Positions 1 through 11,517 of a stretch of 64,000 bases of DNA are shown one piece after another. The stretch comes from Scolanthus callimorphus (lineage: Eukaryota; Cnidaria; Anthozoa; Actiniaria; Edwardsiidae). The notes under the pieces were generated by a model that saw nothing but the letters and a program-made list of their open reading frames with translations, did not search any database and had not been told where the DNA came from. The translations under genes were made by a program, and so were the position numbers. The stretch's first letter is position 1. The number at the start of each line of letters is the position of its first letter. The DNA lies in the NCBI GenBank assembly GCA_033964015.1, contig JAWWUD010000109.1, positions 310,001-374,000 of the forward strand, given 5' to 3'.

Positions 1-381
1 TTACGGGCTATGCTAATGGGCATGGCGGTTGCACTCTCATTTGTGTGCTAAGCCAAGCTCCAATGTGTAGGACTGTGGGCTCAATGTATGCGACTCTGCT
101 GCATGTGTGTGTCACAACCACAAGTTATTTACCCTTGTGACACCTTCTTGGTGCACCTTTCACCTTTGCTTCTTTGTGACACATTGCACACCTATCCATG
201 AGTAACTCTTGTGAAACTTACTTTCACCTTTGATCTTTACTTCTTCTTGGCACATTGCACACCTAGAACAATTTCTTGGCAGCAAAAGCGGGTGTGGCAT
301 CCATGAGTAACCTACTGTGACACTCACTTGCACTTTGACCTTTCCTTCTTTATGGCTCAACTCAAACACTCTCTAGGTAGT

Positions 382-430
382 GCATACTTAGTATATTCTG
401 ATGAGCATACTTAGTATATTCTGATGAGCA
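382..430. repeat. 23-bp tandem duplication
   Basis: A 23-bp unit beginning GCATACTTAGTATATTC is present twice back to back. It lies in the intron upstream of the first visible exon of gene A. The preceding 380 bases hold degenerate repeats of a CACATTGCACACCTA-containing block and no exon that I can support. Confidence 0.8.
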
Positions 431-494
431 CCAGCATTATTATATCCATTGACCTGCACACCGTACCTTACGATTTTTCTCATTGCCATTTTAG

Positions 495-752
495 AGCTAG
501 TTCAGATCACAAGTTCATCAAATAATCAAACTTGGACAAGTCTTGGAAATGTTGTAGAGTTGAACTGTGCAGTGAGTGGCAAGCCAGCACCAAATGTGAC
601 ATGGACAAAGCTTGGTTCTTCATTTACACGTAGTGGTTTGTCGCTGAGGTTGGAGAATGTCCAAGTCGGTGATGTAGGAATATACCAGTGCACTGCATAC
701 AATGGGATTGGAAGGAACCTCACAAGAGCTGTCGTGATTGAATATTCTGGAT
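495..752 (+). CDS. Gene A exon: I-set-like Ig domain
   Basis: Phase 1-1 exon of 258 nt. It shows the Ig hallmarks: VELNC before strand B, a TW pair on strand C (NVTWTK) and GIYQC on strand F. The acceptor is TTTTAG and the donor GTAAGT. Several N-x-S/T sites suggest glycosylation. Confidence 0.9.
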
Positions 753-3700
753 GTAAGTACCCTTACAGTGATTGATCAAAAATGGGATGGGAGATATGTT
801 TGCGACGGCAAGGAATGTTAACTTTGTTTCCAGCAAAAAAAATATGTTTACCTGGTTTTCTCATATACTGTAACCTTTTGTTTCTTCCTGAGATCTTAAG
901 GATTAACAAAAAAGTTTAGCCAAAAACTATTAAAGACTGTCAATAGCAAGTCCAGCTATAACCACACGTGCTGCATGTTGGTAATGAGGGTCATTTGTTG
1001 AATAAGTGTTTAAAAAGCACATTCTGGTATTTGTGGGACAGGACTTGGTCATTTCTGAATACAGGAGAACGTGCACTCTTACAGCAGGAATCGTCCATTT
1101 GTTCTTGACCACTTTTGATCAGTAAATGAAGTGTTGAAAGCGCAACTTGTTCGTAAACATGTTCATAGCTAATGGAGAGGTCCTAGACCTACCGTAGCTA
1201 TAGTCTGAAAAAGCGGTATTAAAATAATGCCAGATTGTGTTCTGATATTTTATTTTATTTCTCCCACAGGTACTGATTATAACAAGTGTCCTAGGATTGA
1301 ACAAGGAATAGAGTTTACAGGACTTACTTGGACTGCTAATTATGAGTATCCCAGCATACATACTGATGCAATCAAGCGATTTAAGAATGAAGTTAGTTAC
1401 TCGGTAAGTTGACTCTGTCCCTCTTAGAGAAGCCTTGTTTTAAAGTATTAAGGTGGACCCTGTAGCTGTGTGATAGGAGTGCCAGAGGTCAGACAACATA
1501 GGTGGTGGGAGGAAAAAATTATTTGTGGGGCACAGTACTAAAATACCAGAAACGTCTACTCAGAGGCTTCTGAGTTTATGTTGTTAGCCATAAAATTATT
1601 GGGGGATGGGGCAATGCCCCCCAGTTCCACTGCCCATGGACAAGCAACCACAATATTGTCTCCTCCCAGAAGTCCTAATGGGACCCATTATTTTTCATAA
1701 ACATACCACAGGAATCCCGCTCCTCCCTCAAAAAGCTGAAACAAATGCTGACATATTTTTTAACATCCAGGTGTGCAAGGCTTACATAGATGCTGGCAAG
1801 TCAATGTACCAATGTGGAATAGTGCGATTTAGGTAAGAGACCTGCTATGGGTGTGAATAGAGGTTTTAATTTTTGCACCTGTATCTCCCACATGACTGTA
1901 TTACGCCTAAATTTTATTATCATACGTTTGATCTATTTTTCAGACGGGGAAGCGTTGTAGCAGTGGTGGAACTGCAAGCTTCTGAAGGGAGCCCATCTGT
2001 AGATCTGGAGCCCCTTAACAATCTTATTGCAAGTGGGAGCCTGGCTGGAGAAACTGTCAGCAAAAGCTTAGTCAGTCCAACAGCAGGTAAAGCTTAATTA
2101 TGCAAGCCGCTCTTTTTAATCACACGTTGTTATTGGTGTGCGTATGGTGACGTCATAGGTCTCCTGAAAATTTCAACTTTGTATGCGGGCAATTTTCAAT
2201 ACCTTCGGAAAGGTTGCCCATACGTTAGTATAATTAACAAGTATAAAGAAAATGGTTTGAAAGCTGGCGAAAATGAAAACAGTTGGAAAGTAGTAGTATT
2301 CCTCTGCTAGCAGGGAAGTAGTAGTATAGATAGATAGTATGAAGTGGATTTTATTACATAAACTATAGTGTTTTATAGGATTATTCAAAGCTTCAGGAGG
2401 CTAGATTCCGCTAAGAAAATAGCACGAAAAAAGCGATATCGCACGAGTCGCGCAGCGACGAGGGCGATATCGTCTTTTTGAGTGCTATTTTCGGCGGAAT
2501 CTACCGACTGAACGCTTTGAATATACTTGAATCCTATGATATCTCGTCCTCAATTTACACAAAAAAGAGATATCATAGGATTCTATCAGGATTTCTGCCC
2601 CTGAGGAATGTCGTAATTCGCACGTGTGAAAAATTATGATAGTAATGCCCACTGTCATTCTGTTTAGCTCCAACTACAGCTACTCCCACGACAGAATCTT
2701 CCTCGAACTCCAAGCGCCACCAGACACTGGTGCCCGTACCTCGGGACTCTCGGATGCTGCTCTGTACTCCATCATTGGCGTCGCGGCTGCTGTGTTCATT
2801 GTCATAATTATTGTTCTTGTTATCTTCTTTTTAAAGAGGAAGAAGCCCTCTGGTAAGTGTTTGAAAGTGGTGATGTTTATTGTCGAGTGAAATATTTGCA
2901 GACTCATCAACTCCCCCGGTTTGACAAGAAGTCTCAGCATTTGTCACCACATTTCCCGAGAAAATGTAGCGTATTTTTCCCGTTTTTTACCCCTTCAAAT
3001 TTTCTCAAATAACCTTTGGTATTTCGGCTTAGATCTCAAGTTTTTCTCCCAATTTCTTAATCCAAAGGTGGCAATCCGTGTATGCACAATAACTGAGGCA
3101 AAGCATATGAGACAAAGCATATGATGCGCCGAGTTTCGTAGTACGCGAGTTCCCAAAATTTTACATTTTATTCTCGTTTAGCGCTTATTTCTGCCAGCAA
3201 TGAAATGTTGAACTAAACCCAGCTGTTTTTAAAATCATGTACTCACTGAGAGATAGTTGTTTTACTTGCCTTGACCATTGACTCTCAAGTGTTGAATGAG
3301 CGATAGTGGTTTGGCTCGTGTCTTGTGATTTGGGAAAATATCAAGACAATTTCGTCGAATTGTCGACGTTTCAAAATTTCAGGAAATCCCTTACCTTATT
3401 TGGAAGGTCTGTAAGTACTTTTCCTCATCTTATGGAAGGTAGCAGGAAAATTCACCACAACTGGCAGATGTTCGGGAAACATCGTTCTCTTGGTCGCCAT
3501 TTTGTTTTTTTCTTTGCCAAAGGGCCTGGATCGAGATTTCCAAAATACCACAGGCAGCCCGCGCGGATTCTTTAAAAACGACGGCTTTCTTGGACATACA
3601 GGAGCAATTTGTCATTTCTTCCGTTCATGATCACGGTGGATGATGATGCCTAACAACGCCCGACATTGCGACCATATGGTCGCCAATGGCGGCTAAATTT

Positions 3701-5672
3701 GGGGGCTTGACGACCAACATTTTAGATCTAGTCGCATGGCACCCAATCTTTCTAAGTGTGGCTGAAATCCACGCTTACATGGCGACTAAATATTGCGTTT
3801 TGGCGACTAAAAGCTTTTGAATTGGTCGCCAATGGCACCTAGCGAAAAAAGCTAATGTGGCCATGCCTAATGATGATGATGATAAGGAAGAGGCGATGAC
3901 GTTGCTGTTGTTATTGGTGATGATGATGTTGGTGATATGGATAGTCTTATAAACATGGAGCACTTTTCAAATGGCTTTTTCATCATTGTGAGACCCATTG
4001 CCTTGTAGGCGCTGGTAAGGCTCGTTATCAGGCCGATTCTGGAGCCAGTAGACCTTACAAGCCCCCACCTCCACGAGACACCAAGAGGGATGATTACAAT
4101 TCCTACGACCGCCAGAATGCAAACGTAAGTGTTTTGTCAATTCTGTTTTTTTTTTTTTTTGACAGCCCAAATCGTTGTTTTCCGCTGGGGATTTTCTAAA
4201 CATGGTTTGCTGCAGTATTTTTGTTTTCTGTTCCGTCACTCAAACCACCCTGACCAATCAGGTACTTGCCCTGTTTCGTCTACAGCAGTTAACTGGGTTT
4301 TTGTCACAGCAGAAAGCCAGGCGACAGCACAAGGTAAAGCGGGGATAGAACCTGATTAGCTTAGATTGTTTGCGTTGTTTAAAAATGCCCAGCGCGAAAC
4401 AACGGATTTAGTTCTAATAATATAAGACAATTTAGTCAAATCACACTAGTGGCCTATTGCCAGTGCTGCGTTCTGATTGGTTGAGCTACTAGTACTTAGG
4501 CTATAAGTTATAGCGAAAAGTGTCGGATTTGACAGCCAGAAAATGGCCATTGGCTAATTGATAATTTTTGACGGTACGGGCGATGTACTTCTCACTCTGT
4601 TGACACGAACATTTTGAACGTCGCTCCCCCCGACGTTCAAGTTTGTCGGGAAGGGCGTATCCAGGCCTTTTGTTTCAGGACCCGACACTGCGACTATATG
4701 GTCGCCAATGGCGACTACATTCGTGGGCTTGGCGACCAACATTTTAGATCTAGTCGCCAAATGGTACCCCATCTTTCTGAGTTCAGCTGAGATCCACGTT
4801 TGTGGCGACTAAATATTGCTTTTTGGCGACTAAATTTTAAAATTAGTCGCCAATGGCGCCTAGCGAAAACAGTTAATGTCGGGCCCTGTGTTTTTGGAAG
4901 CCACTCCGAGACTAGGCTTGTCACTCGACCTGAAAAGCCATATAGCGACAATGACAGTCGCGCGAGCTGTAGATCTACAGAATACAGAATACCGGGTAGA
5001 TACACAGCTATTTTCAATACCTTCACGAAAAATTTGGAAGCCAGTGCTTCCTTTGGCTTACAGGAAGATACGCCCCTGACCGTTATAATCCACGATTACG
5101 GAAAAGATGGCGCCACGCGTTGCATTCTGGGAAAATGTACCAAATTTAGATTGAGCACATGTAAACAAACATGGCGGCGAGTGAGAAATTATCGGCTACT
5201 ACATTGAAACAGGAGCGGATTTAGGGGAAATCTGATTGTAGCACACTAACATCAAAGACAATAAATGACGAAAATATATACAAACTCCCTGAAATCAGAC
5301 TGTAGCATTTGGTACAGTTGCGGTAGTCTCAATCCGTCCCTGGCGGTCTTTTTGTAGCAATACAAAATAACCTCTCAATTCCCCTACGAAACGCTTACCG
5401 AATGCAATAATATTTTGCAAGTTGGCGTTTCATTGTGTCCGGCGCAGGTTTTGTAAGTTTCTAGCACAACAAATAAGACACAATCAATTTATGCCTAGAC
5501 TCCTAAAGAGCTCCATTATGCTGAACTGAATTTCCAGGACGGATATCCCAACGGTGAACGGAACTACCCACCTCCCCAATACGAACCCACAGCCTATGCG
5601 GAGCCAAGGCAGGACGATAGCGAGATGGAATGGAAGGGAGACATGCGAAAGGAAGAAGGAATGTGGATATAA
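495..5672 (+). CDS. Gene A: Ig + SEA-like + TM receptor with tyrosine/proline-rich tail (5' truncated by the window)
   Basis: Predicted type I membrane protein, read from seven exons: 495-752, 1270-1403, 1771-1832, 1944-2086, 2668-2852 (or 2715-2852), 4009-4124 and 5538-5672. In order they encode an I-set-like Ig domain, a SEA-like domain, a transmembrane helix and a cytoplasmic tail ending GMWI-stop. Genes B and C match it exon for exon with the same phases. By comparison, A should also have a signal-peptide exon and a V-like Ig exon to the left of base 1. With the paralog-equivalent acceptor at 2668 the TM exon is 185 nt, one base short of frame (B 186, C 192). An alternative acceptor AG at 2713-2714 restores frame. 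Function is inferred as cell-surface recognition or adhesion; no orthologue is recognised. Confidence 0.78.
1270..1403 (+). CDS. Gene A exon: SEA-like domain, part 1
   Basis: 134 nt, the same length as in gene B. It encodes the start of the SEA-like module (QGIEFTGLTW, then the helix DAIKRFKNEVSY). The acceptor CCCACAG and donor GTAAGT are good. Confidence 0.85.
1771..1832 (+). CDS. Gene A exon: SEA-like domain, part 2
   Basis: 62 nt, identical in length in A, B and C. It encodes KAYIDAGKSMYQCGIVRF and leads into the SEA core strand. It ends in phase 2 (AG|A, Arg). Confidence 0.85.
1944..2086 (+). CDS. Gene A exon: SEA-like domain, part 3 with GSVVA core
   Basis: 143 nt encoding RRGSVVAVVELQ and the C-terminal helix up to SLVSPTA. 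SEA domains commonly self-cleave at a G|SVVV loop. The loop here is GSVVA, so cleavage is possible but not assured. Confidence 0.85.
2402..2582. repeat. Two short hairpins in a gene A intron
   Basis: Bases 2402-2440 and 2464-2502 are near-perfect inverted arms (ATTCCGC...GCGATATCG...GCGGAAT). Just downstream, 2531-2546 and 2567-2582 form a second hairpin around ATCCTATGATATCTC. They are consistent with a foldback MITE. Confidence 0.75.
2668..2852 (+). CDS. Gene A exon: stalk and transmembrane helix, one base short of frame
   Basis: The TM helix follows the conserved GLSDAALYSII start and ends with the stop-transfer stretch FFLKRKKPS. From the acceptor at 2666-2667 the Thr/Pro-rich stalk (APTTATPTTESSSNSK) reads in the correct phase, but the frame slips near 2710-2720 before the TM segment. 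An acceptor at 2713-2714 gives exon 2715-2852 (138 nt) in the right phase and drops the stalk. Either that shorter form is used or one base is missing. Confidence 0.7.
3647..3865. repeat. Dispersed repeat, copy 1 (GGTCGCCAATGG family)
   Basis: It shares CGACCAACATTTTAGATCTA, GGCGACTAAATATTG and GGTCGCCAATGGC blocks with 4676-4885. It also has internal inverted copies of TGGTCGCCAATGG. Both copies are in gene A introns, the same way round. Confidence 0.8.
4009..4124 (+). CDS. Gene A exon: cytoplasmic tail, part 1
   Basis: Encodes a juxtamembrane GKARYQADS, then PPPPRDTKRDDYNSYDRQ. KARY, PPPPR and KRDDY are conserved in B and C. The proline run flanked by arginines could bind SH3 or related domains. 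Gene A has a single KRDDY block, unlike gene C. Confidence 0.87.
4436..4555. repeat. MITE-like element, CAAATCACACTRGTGG family, partial
   Basis: Shares TTAGTCAAATCACACT, GCGTTCTGATTGGTTGAGCT and GCGAAAAGTGTCG with the fuller copy at 6600-6792. A further related, inverted piece lies near 63805-63900. Confidence 0.75.
4676..4885. repeat. Dispersed repeat, copy 2 (GGTCGCCAATGG family)
   Basis: Diverged direct copy of 3647-3865 in the next intron of gene A. It has the same block order and internal inverted GGTCGCCAATGG motifs. Confidence 0.8.
5538..5672 (+). CDS. Gene A last exon: tyrosine-rich C-terminus ending GMWI
   Basis: 45 codons including TAA. It contains RNYPPPQYEPTAYAEP: a PPxY (PPQY) site of the kind bound by WW domains, and the YEPxxYA double-tyrosine motif shared by all three genes. 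The C-terminal M-W-I fits a class II PDZ ligand (hydrophobic at -2 and 0). The acceptor is TTTCCAG. Confidence 0.88.
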   Translation, partial: DGYPNGERNYPPPQYEPTAYAEPRQDDSEMEWKGDMRKEEGMWI

Positions 5673-6599
5673 AGCTAGCATACTACCGAAATCACTAAAC
5701 TGTTAGCATTCGCGAATGAATCGCATTTCGGTTAACTCACGTAACCATCCCATTGTTCTGAGCCTTTCTCAGTGAGAAAACAATGCTACGTGGCGTACGC
5801 CCCAAATGATCACGTGAGTTAAACCGAAATTCGAAATACGATCGATTGTTTATTGGCGAGTGCTAACAGTTTAGTGTTTTCGGTAATAGCACCAAGAAAG
5901 AAGTGTTTTGAGCCGATATCTGGCGCGACCCGATTAACAGTGGAAATAGCGAACAACCTTGTGTCACGCCGCATCATGTCATTAGATTGTGTCGTCTTTT
6001 TTAGTTTTGCATGAGCTCGTCATGAACCCACGTTTATATCTAATAACGACATACGGGATTCGGGTTCGTGCGTGAAAATTGCAATGGGCCAATGGAATTG
6101 TTTGATCTGTATTATAATTATGTAGCTGGCACTCTATGGACGTTTTTAAGAGACAACAGTGCTCGTTTGCAGAAATAGGTGGCAACAACATGGGCTTTAG
6201 GAAGCCGGCGATTAGGAACAGTAGTCACTGAGCGACGCGATGAAATGGTAGCCACAGATATGTATGCTACCGACAAAAAGGAAGCGAAAAATGATCGCCC
6301 TCTGTCACTGCACTTTACGGGTTTCTCCCGTCACTGCACTTTACGGGTTTCCCCGTTACTGCACTTTACGAGTTTCTCTTATAAGAAGGCGCCCAAAAGA
6401 CAATGTGATTCCTCAGAACTCAACAATTCTGATTCCTTCCTGGCTTGCCATTTTGTAGATGAGAATAGATAACTCTCTTTTTAATTTATCGTAACGTGCG
6501 TTTATATCGTTATTGTGTGTGCATTATTCAGTAAATATTGGGCCCATCCACATTTTATACCACGCAACAGAAAAACGGAAATCCGTAGTATATTCGCTA

Positions 6600-6792
6600 T
6601 TAGTCAAATCACACTGGTGGTCTATTGTCAAAGCTGCGTTCTGATTGGTTGAGCTACTAGTAGGCTATAACTTATAGCTTACTATTAGCGAAAAGTGTCG
6701 AATTTGAAATCCAGAAAAAGGCAAATGACCAGACCAGAAAACGTTTTTGGTTTATACAAATTGACCTAATAGTACTGGTGTGATTTGACTAA
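6600..6792. mobile_element. MITE-like element with terminal inverted repeats
   Basis: Begins TAGTCAAATCACACTGGTGG and ends with the inverse, CTGGTGTGATTTGACTAA. The internal GCGTTCTGATTGGTTGAGCT block is shared with 4436-4555. No coding capacity. Confidence 0.75.
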
Positions 6793-7170
6793 AACAATTA
6801 TTCCTCTCGCCCTCATGGCCTCTGAGTCAATAGCACATTCGGGCTTGAGAAATAATTGTTAAGTATATCACTCAGCCATCATCATGAACTGCGCCTAGAA
6901 TTTTTTGCCCTGTATTTTCTGTAGTCGAAAGGCTCGTGATACAAGTGACGCTTGGGATATTCCATGTTATTATATAGCTCGTGTTTATTCGATCAAAGCG
7001 CGCGCTCTGATTGGTTCTATCATGGTCACGTGGCGGGCTACAAATTCAATGTAGCCCGCGCGGGCTACAATTAAAAAATTGTTGCCCGCACGGGCGACAT
7101 CGCTAGAGCGAGAAATTTCGGCGGACTATTTTTACATGTTTTACACCGAATTTTCTTTTTGCTATATAAT

Positions 7171-7317
7171 AAAACACTTAATGACTGCATCCTCGGGAAA
7201 CAGCGAGTTTTGTTTTCCCTCGAATCTCGATGTTTCCCTCGACTTCGTCTCGGGAAACATCGAGATTCTCTGGAAAACAAAACTCGCTGTTTCCCTCGGA
7301 AGCAGTCATTAAGTGTA
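7171..7317. mobile_element. Nearly perfect 147-bp foldback element
   Basis: The arms ACACTTAATGACTGC and GCAGTCATTAAGTGT enclose inverted GGGAAACAGCGAGTTTTGTT and AACAAAACTCGCTGTTTCCC. The centre is CGACTTCGTC. The two halves are almost identical, which suggests a young foldback MITE. Confidence 0.85.
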
Positions 7318-8739
7318 TAGTATACCACTCAAAAAAGAGCATAAACCATGATCGAGTTTCATTTGACAAAAATTCCTGTCTGAACTCGCGCTATTTTGTG
7401 AGCAACATGCCCTGACTTCCCCGAATGATTGCTTGTAGTAAGAAAATATTTGGTGGTGGTTTGAAAGCTATAAAGGGGACAGAAGAATATTTCCTTCTGT
7501 TTACGAAAAAATGGAGACGGGAACCTTGCTTGTTTTGGCAGGTTTTAACGCTAATAACTCCCCAAATTTTGGCAGGGTAGTGAAATTTGCTCTGCGGTTT
7601 TCATAATTCTGCGAACTCTGAAGCAACTGTTAAACTGTGCTAGTTTTTGAGCATCATCCTTCGGTCATACAACTAATATAACACTTAAACAAATAGGATG
7701 GTTGGCACTCTTTCTGGGACAAAAACTAGATTGTAAAATAGCATCATAGAATGCAGATCCCCTATTAACATTACAATTATATGTAATTGCTATATAACTG
7801 AAGTTTGATGTTGCATCACAACGGAAGTTAATTTAATTACCATATGCTCTAGAGTATTAACTAACTTCTTTTCATTCTCGTTTTTGAAACCTTTAGTTTT
7901 CGCGCCATTTTGCTTTATACGGCAGACCGCGTTTGCGAAATCTTGAATTTCGTAGCGTTACGTTAAAGAGCCCATGTCAGCCACTCCTTTGTTATTGTTT
8001 TCGTTCGATATTAGAAGATGAATAACGTGTAGAAGTCTCCAAACAAAGTTTCAGATTTGATTTACCATATTCAATTAATAAAATTATACAGTATTCTCTA
8101 AATCAGCCGATGGACTTGGTATGTTGCTATGCTGTCAAATTGCGGGTGACACGGGCTCTTCAACTGTTGGTGGAAGCAAAAACGGCATGTAAATTATCCG
8201 TTCAATAAAACAAAGCAGGAAAAATGGTTTATTTTCTCACTTCGTTGCACTTAAAACGGGAAATTTACAGTGAAGCGACTCATGCGAAATGAAAGAGATT
8301 CCTGAATTTCGAGGACACGAAAATTAGGGCAAATCATTGCATTCTACCTTCTCATTGTAAGTAGTTTTTCAAAGCTTTACGAATTGCACAAACCAATATG
8401 ATTGTCATATACAGCTACGGTATACGTTGGTGTAAATAATATTTTAATAAAACGAGATGAAATTACCGTGTTCTAGATTATTTATTTGAATCGTTTCAAT
8501 GCTTCATATTGCTATAATAATAACACTATGAAACTCATCCCTTGAAACAAGGTTTCTGTGGGTGGTGGCCAGGAGCGTTTTTTTTTTTTCTTCTTTTTGG
8601 TTCGGACATTTTTGCATGTTCATTTATGCACATTGCTTCGTTCTATTAATTCTTTTAATAGAACGAAGATTCGAATGCAGTCATGTCCCCAAATGATGAT
8701 AATCGTAATTTTAAGTTCGAGATCATGTTGATTATCAAC

Positions 8740-8970
8740 TGAATGCAGACTTGTATCCGGTCGCTAAAATAACAGAAAAAAAGGAACAAGAAGGGTGGAA
8801 AAGTGCGGATACGCGAAGGCTTCTGGGAAGGAGAAATGAGGGCGATCAAGAAATTGTGGGAATGAGAAATGACGGATGGCGCCCTCATTTCTCCTCCCAG
8901 AAGCCTTCGCGCCCTCTTGGTCTTTTTTTCTGAATTATTTTAGCTACTGGGTACGAGTCTAAACTGAATG
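8740..8970. mobile_element. Foldback MITE with long arms
   Basis: The inner arms 8812-8844 and 8880-8911 are inverted copies of GCGAAGGCTTCTGGGAAGGA. The match continues outward through GCTAAAATAACAGAAAAAAA against TTTTTTTCTGAATTATTTTAGC, and more weakly to the ACTGAATGC ends. Just upstream, 8638-8667 is another small hairpin (TTCTATTAA...TTAATAGAA). Confidence 0.8.
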
Positions 8971-9521
8971 CGCATCCTCGTACCCAGACCTCCCCGACTC
9001 GCGTCGGCTCTGGTGGCAGCCATTCGAGTACCTTCGTGTTTATGAATTATGTATGTTTAAACTCATCGTCTGATACGTTGGGGTTTAGGCATCGCGAGTG
9101 CTTAGAGTTCGTTCGATTGAACGCTCCAGGAACCATGGCCACCACTAGGAGAGAAAAAAACGGACTGTTCACGCTGATTTCTCCGTGAAATATACTTACC
9201 TAAATCGAAATAAAATTTGAGAGTGGGAGCAATTTACAGGCAGTCCAAGCTAAGGAAGCGCGAATTTTGAAGTGAATATTTGACAGACATTTCATTCTGT
9301 TTATAGAGAATGTTTGAAGATCGTTTGATCAATTTAAGCTGTAATTGGTCATTTCATTCCTCTATTTCCTCCAGTGTGTGTATTCTTTGAGAGCATCTAA
9401 TCGTCGTGGGGTCGCGGGTAGAGAAAAATTTCTCGGGTAGGAAAAAACGTAACATTAGACTTCACATCATACGACGTCAAACTTATAACGATTGTGTTGG
9501 CTGTCTTATCATGTCTTATAG

Positions 9522-9638
9522 CCTGCGAGGCGCCTCTCCAGTCGGTTTTATCGGGAATTTCTTTTTTGGGTGCGCATGGGGAAAGAGGAATACCGCGCGC
9601 CAAAAACCCACTAGAGAGCCGGCTCGCAGCGCAGGATA
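9522..9638. mobile_element. Foldback repeat related to 19063-19325
   Basis: Ends GCCTGCGAGGCGCCTCTCCAGT and ACTAGAGAGCCGGCTCGCAG are roughly inverse. The interior has TTTTTTGGGTGCGCATGGGG against CCGCGCGCCAAAAACC. The CTCCAGT/ACTRGAGAGCC ends resemble the element in gene B. Confidence 0.6.
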
Positions 9639-11245
9639 GCTTTCTTGTCCATAAACGAGCAGAGCGAGCTTGAGCTAGCCACGGAGCGGGTCAACCCGTG
9701 TTCTGGCAAAACGTCAGAACACGTAAATCCCAAGGAGGATTGGAATACCTTCCAGAATGCATCAGTATGGTTTATATTATTAAGGCGGCGTCCTTGATGT
9801 CTCAGTGTCATTTGTCACTTGCTTCCGTCGAGACAACAACACGAAGTGATCGCTCCGAAATACATGGACTCCTAACGATCCTAACGATCGATACAGACTT
9901 CAATTTCGTGATTTCATTAGTATAAATTTGTAAGACTTTTGGACCAGATGGCTCCATCCGTATTTCGGTTTCAGCACACGCCGAGCGTCGCCTGTCGAGA
10001 TAATAAAGCCGCTACAGCGAGTGATAAAGCCGCTACAGCGAGTGACTTCATATATATCTTTGTGCAAAGTAATAACGTAATACCCGCTACTAATACGAGC
10101 TTCAGGATAAGAGTGCCTACTTCTACAATAATTACTGGTTTTGGACAAAGTTGAAACCTCCTCATTGTATCCGTATTATTTGTTAACATACTACAGAGCA
10201 ATCTTGTCCGTGACTAGAACACACGTCCGTTTCGCGCTGAGATTTGCGTTCACGTTTATGAGTTTGTAATCCAGGAAATCATGAAATCATCTGAGTACTT
10301 TCCAATGTACTGTGTTGTATGACTTTTGAAAAACAATTTGACAGCATTGAGTTCCCATGATATCGAATAAAAGAATAATATGGCACTAGCTTAACAGATT
10401 CGAAGATTAATCGTCTTGTCGCACTGGCTCGTCACAATAATAATAGCGATGGCTCGATTCTCCATTAAAACACAAAAACCTTGGTATTTCATGGTCTTGA
10501 AGTAACATGTAGTAATATCCAGCCTATTTCTAACTCAAGCAGGGATAGGGAATTAAATCTAGATGGAAAAGATCCCCATATTGTGAATAGAGTGCCCGGA
10601 AATGGTTAGCAATGATCGACAACTCACGCCAATTTATGCTCGATGTTTGAACGGGTCGCATTCATCGAAACCTGAGTACATTAGAGTACATTTGACTCCT
10701 TAGCCTTGTGTGACCCTTATATTACAATATGCATGCCAAAAATCTCTAATGTATCCAATCATAAGAAGGCTGTGTACATTTATAACTAAGGGGTTGAACG
10801 CGTAACCAAGTACAAAGGCCGCAGTTGTGTAATAGAGCACAAGAATAATCGTCTCGACTCGTAACTTTTTCGCAATAACTGCTGTTTTTTTGCAAAACAT
10901 AGGTAAAATACAAGTTAAAGAATGCGTAGATACCAAAGTATATGCATATAAGTGCCTAGATATGACGAAAAAAGCTCTCCAAAAGTGACCTAGTTTTGCC
11001 GCGAAACACTCGATTTAAGTAACGCATGACTGGTGTTAAGTGATAAATTGGGCGCGCAGGGTATTCTGGGAGGTTCCAATCCTCCTTGCGTAAATCCGTT
11101 CCTGTCTTCTTTGTATTTTTTCCGTTGACAACAATGTCACTAATATTTTTGAACCCTCAGATTTATTCGTCACCCTAATCTTCGTTGACAATTTTATTAG
11201 AGGCCTTGAGTCACCTTATTGGAATTCTATACATTCTAACCACGA

Positions 11246-11450
11246 CTTCCGGTAGTTGCTAGGCACCTGTAAAGTCATGCAGAGCGCCTCCAGCTCCACC
11301 CACAATGCGCATGGCACGCAACTGTTTTGAATATTTTCCAAGCGGAACTCCATCGTTGAAACCAGCCGACTTGAAAGACTATGTAAACCCCAAACTGACT
11401 TTAAGACATTTTTTTGCGACAAGAACCGAAAAACGGGATCCATAATAGTC
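11246..11450 (+). promoter_or_regulatory. Gene B proximal promoter / 5' UTR conserved with gene C
   Basis: The blocks GGTAGTTGCT (11251), GAATATTTT, CCAAGCGGAACT and GCGACAAGAACC occur in this order. They recur in the same order upstream of gene C (25230-25461), at about 200 and 230 bases before the ATGs. This is conserved non-coding sequence at the same place in two paralogs. Whether each block is promoter or 5' UTR cannot be told from sequence alone. Confidence 0.6.
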
Positions 11451-11517
11451 ATGGAGTACCGGCGTGGTTTGCTGCTTCTAGTTTTAGCGACTGTTTGTTC
11501 GCTACTTCCAGTATCAT
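11451..11517 (+). CDS. Gene B exon 1: signal peptide
   Basis: ATG, then a positive MEYRRG and the hydrophobic LLLLVLATVCSLLPVS. It is 67 nt ending in phase 1. Gene C exon 1 is also 67 nt with a similar peptide and the same ATGGAG start context. The donor is GTAAGT. Confidence 0.88.

Larger units (their letters stand above)
5673..11245. other. Intergenic region between genes A and B
   Basis: I see no supportable gene. The region is a mosaic of hairpin and MITE-like repeats (itemised separately) with AT-rich filler. Short open frames here lack domain character. Bases 10001-10041 hold a 20-bp unit (ATAAAGCCGCTACAGCGAGT) twice. Confidence 0.7.
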
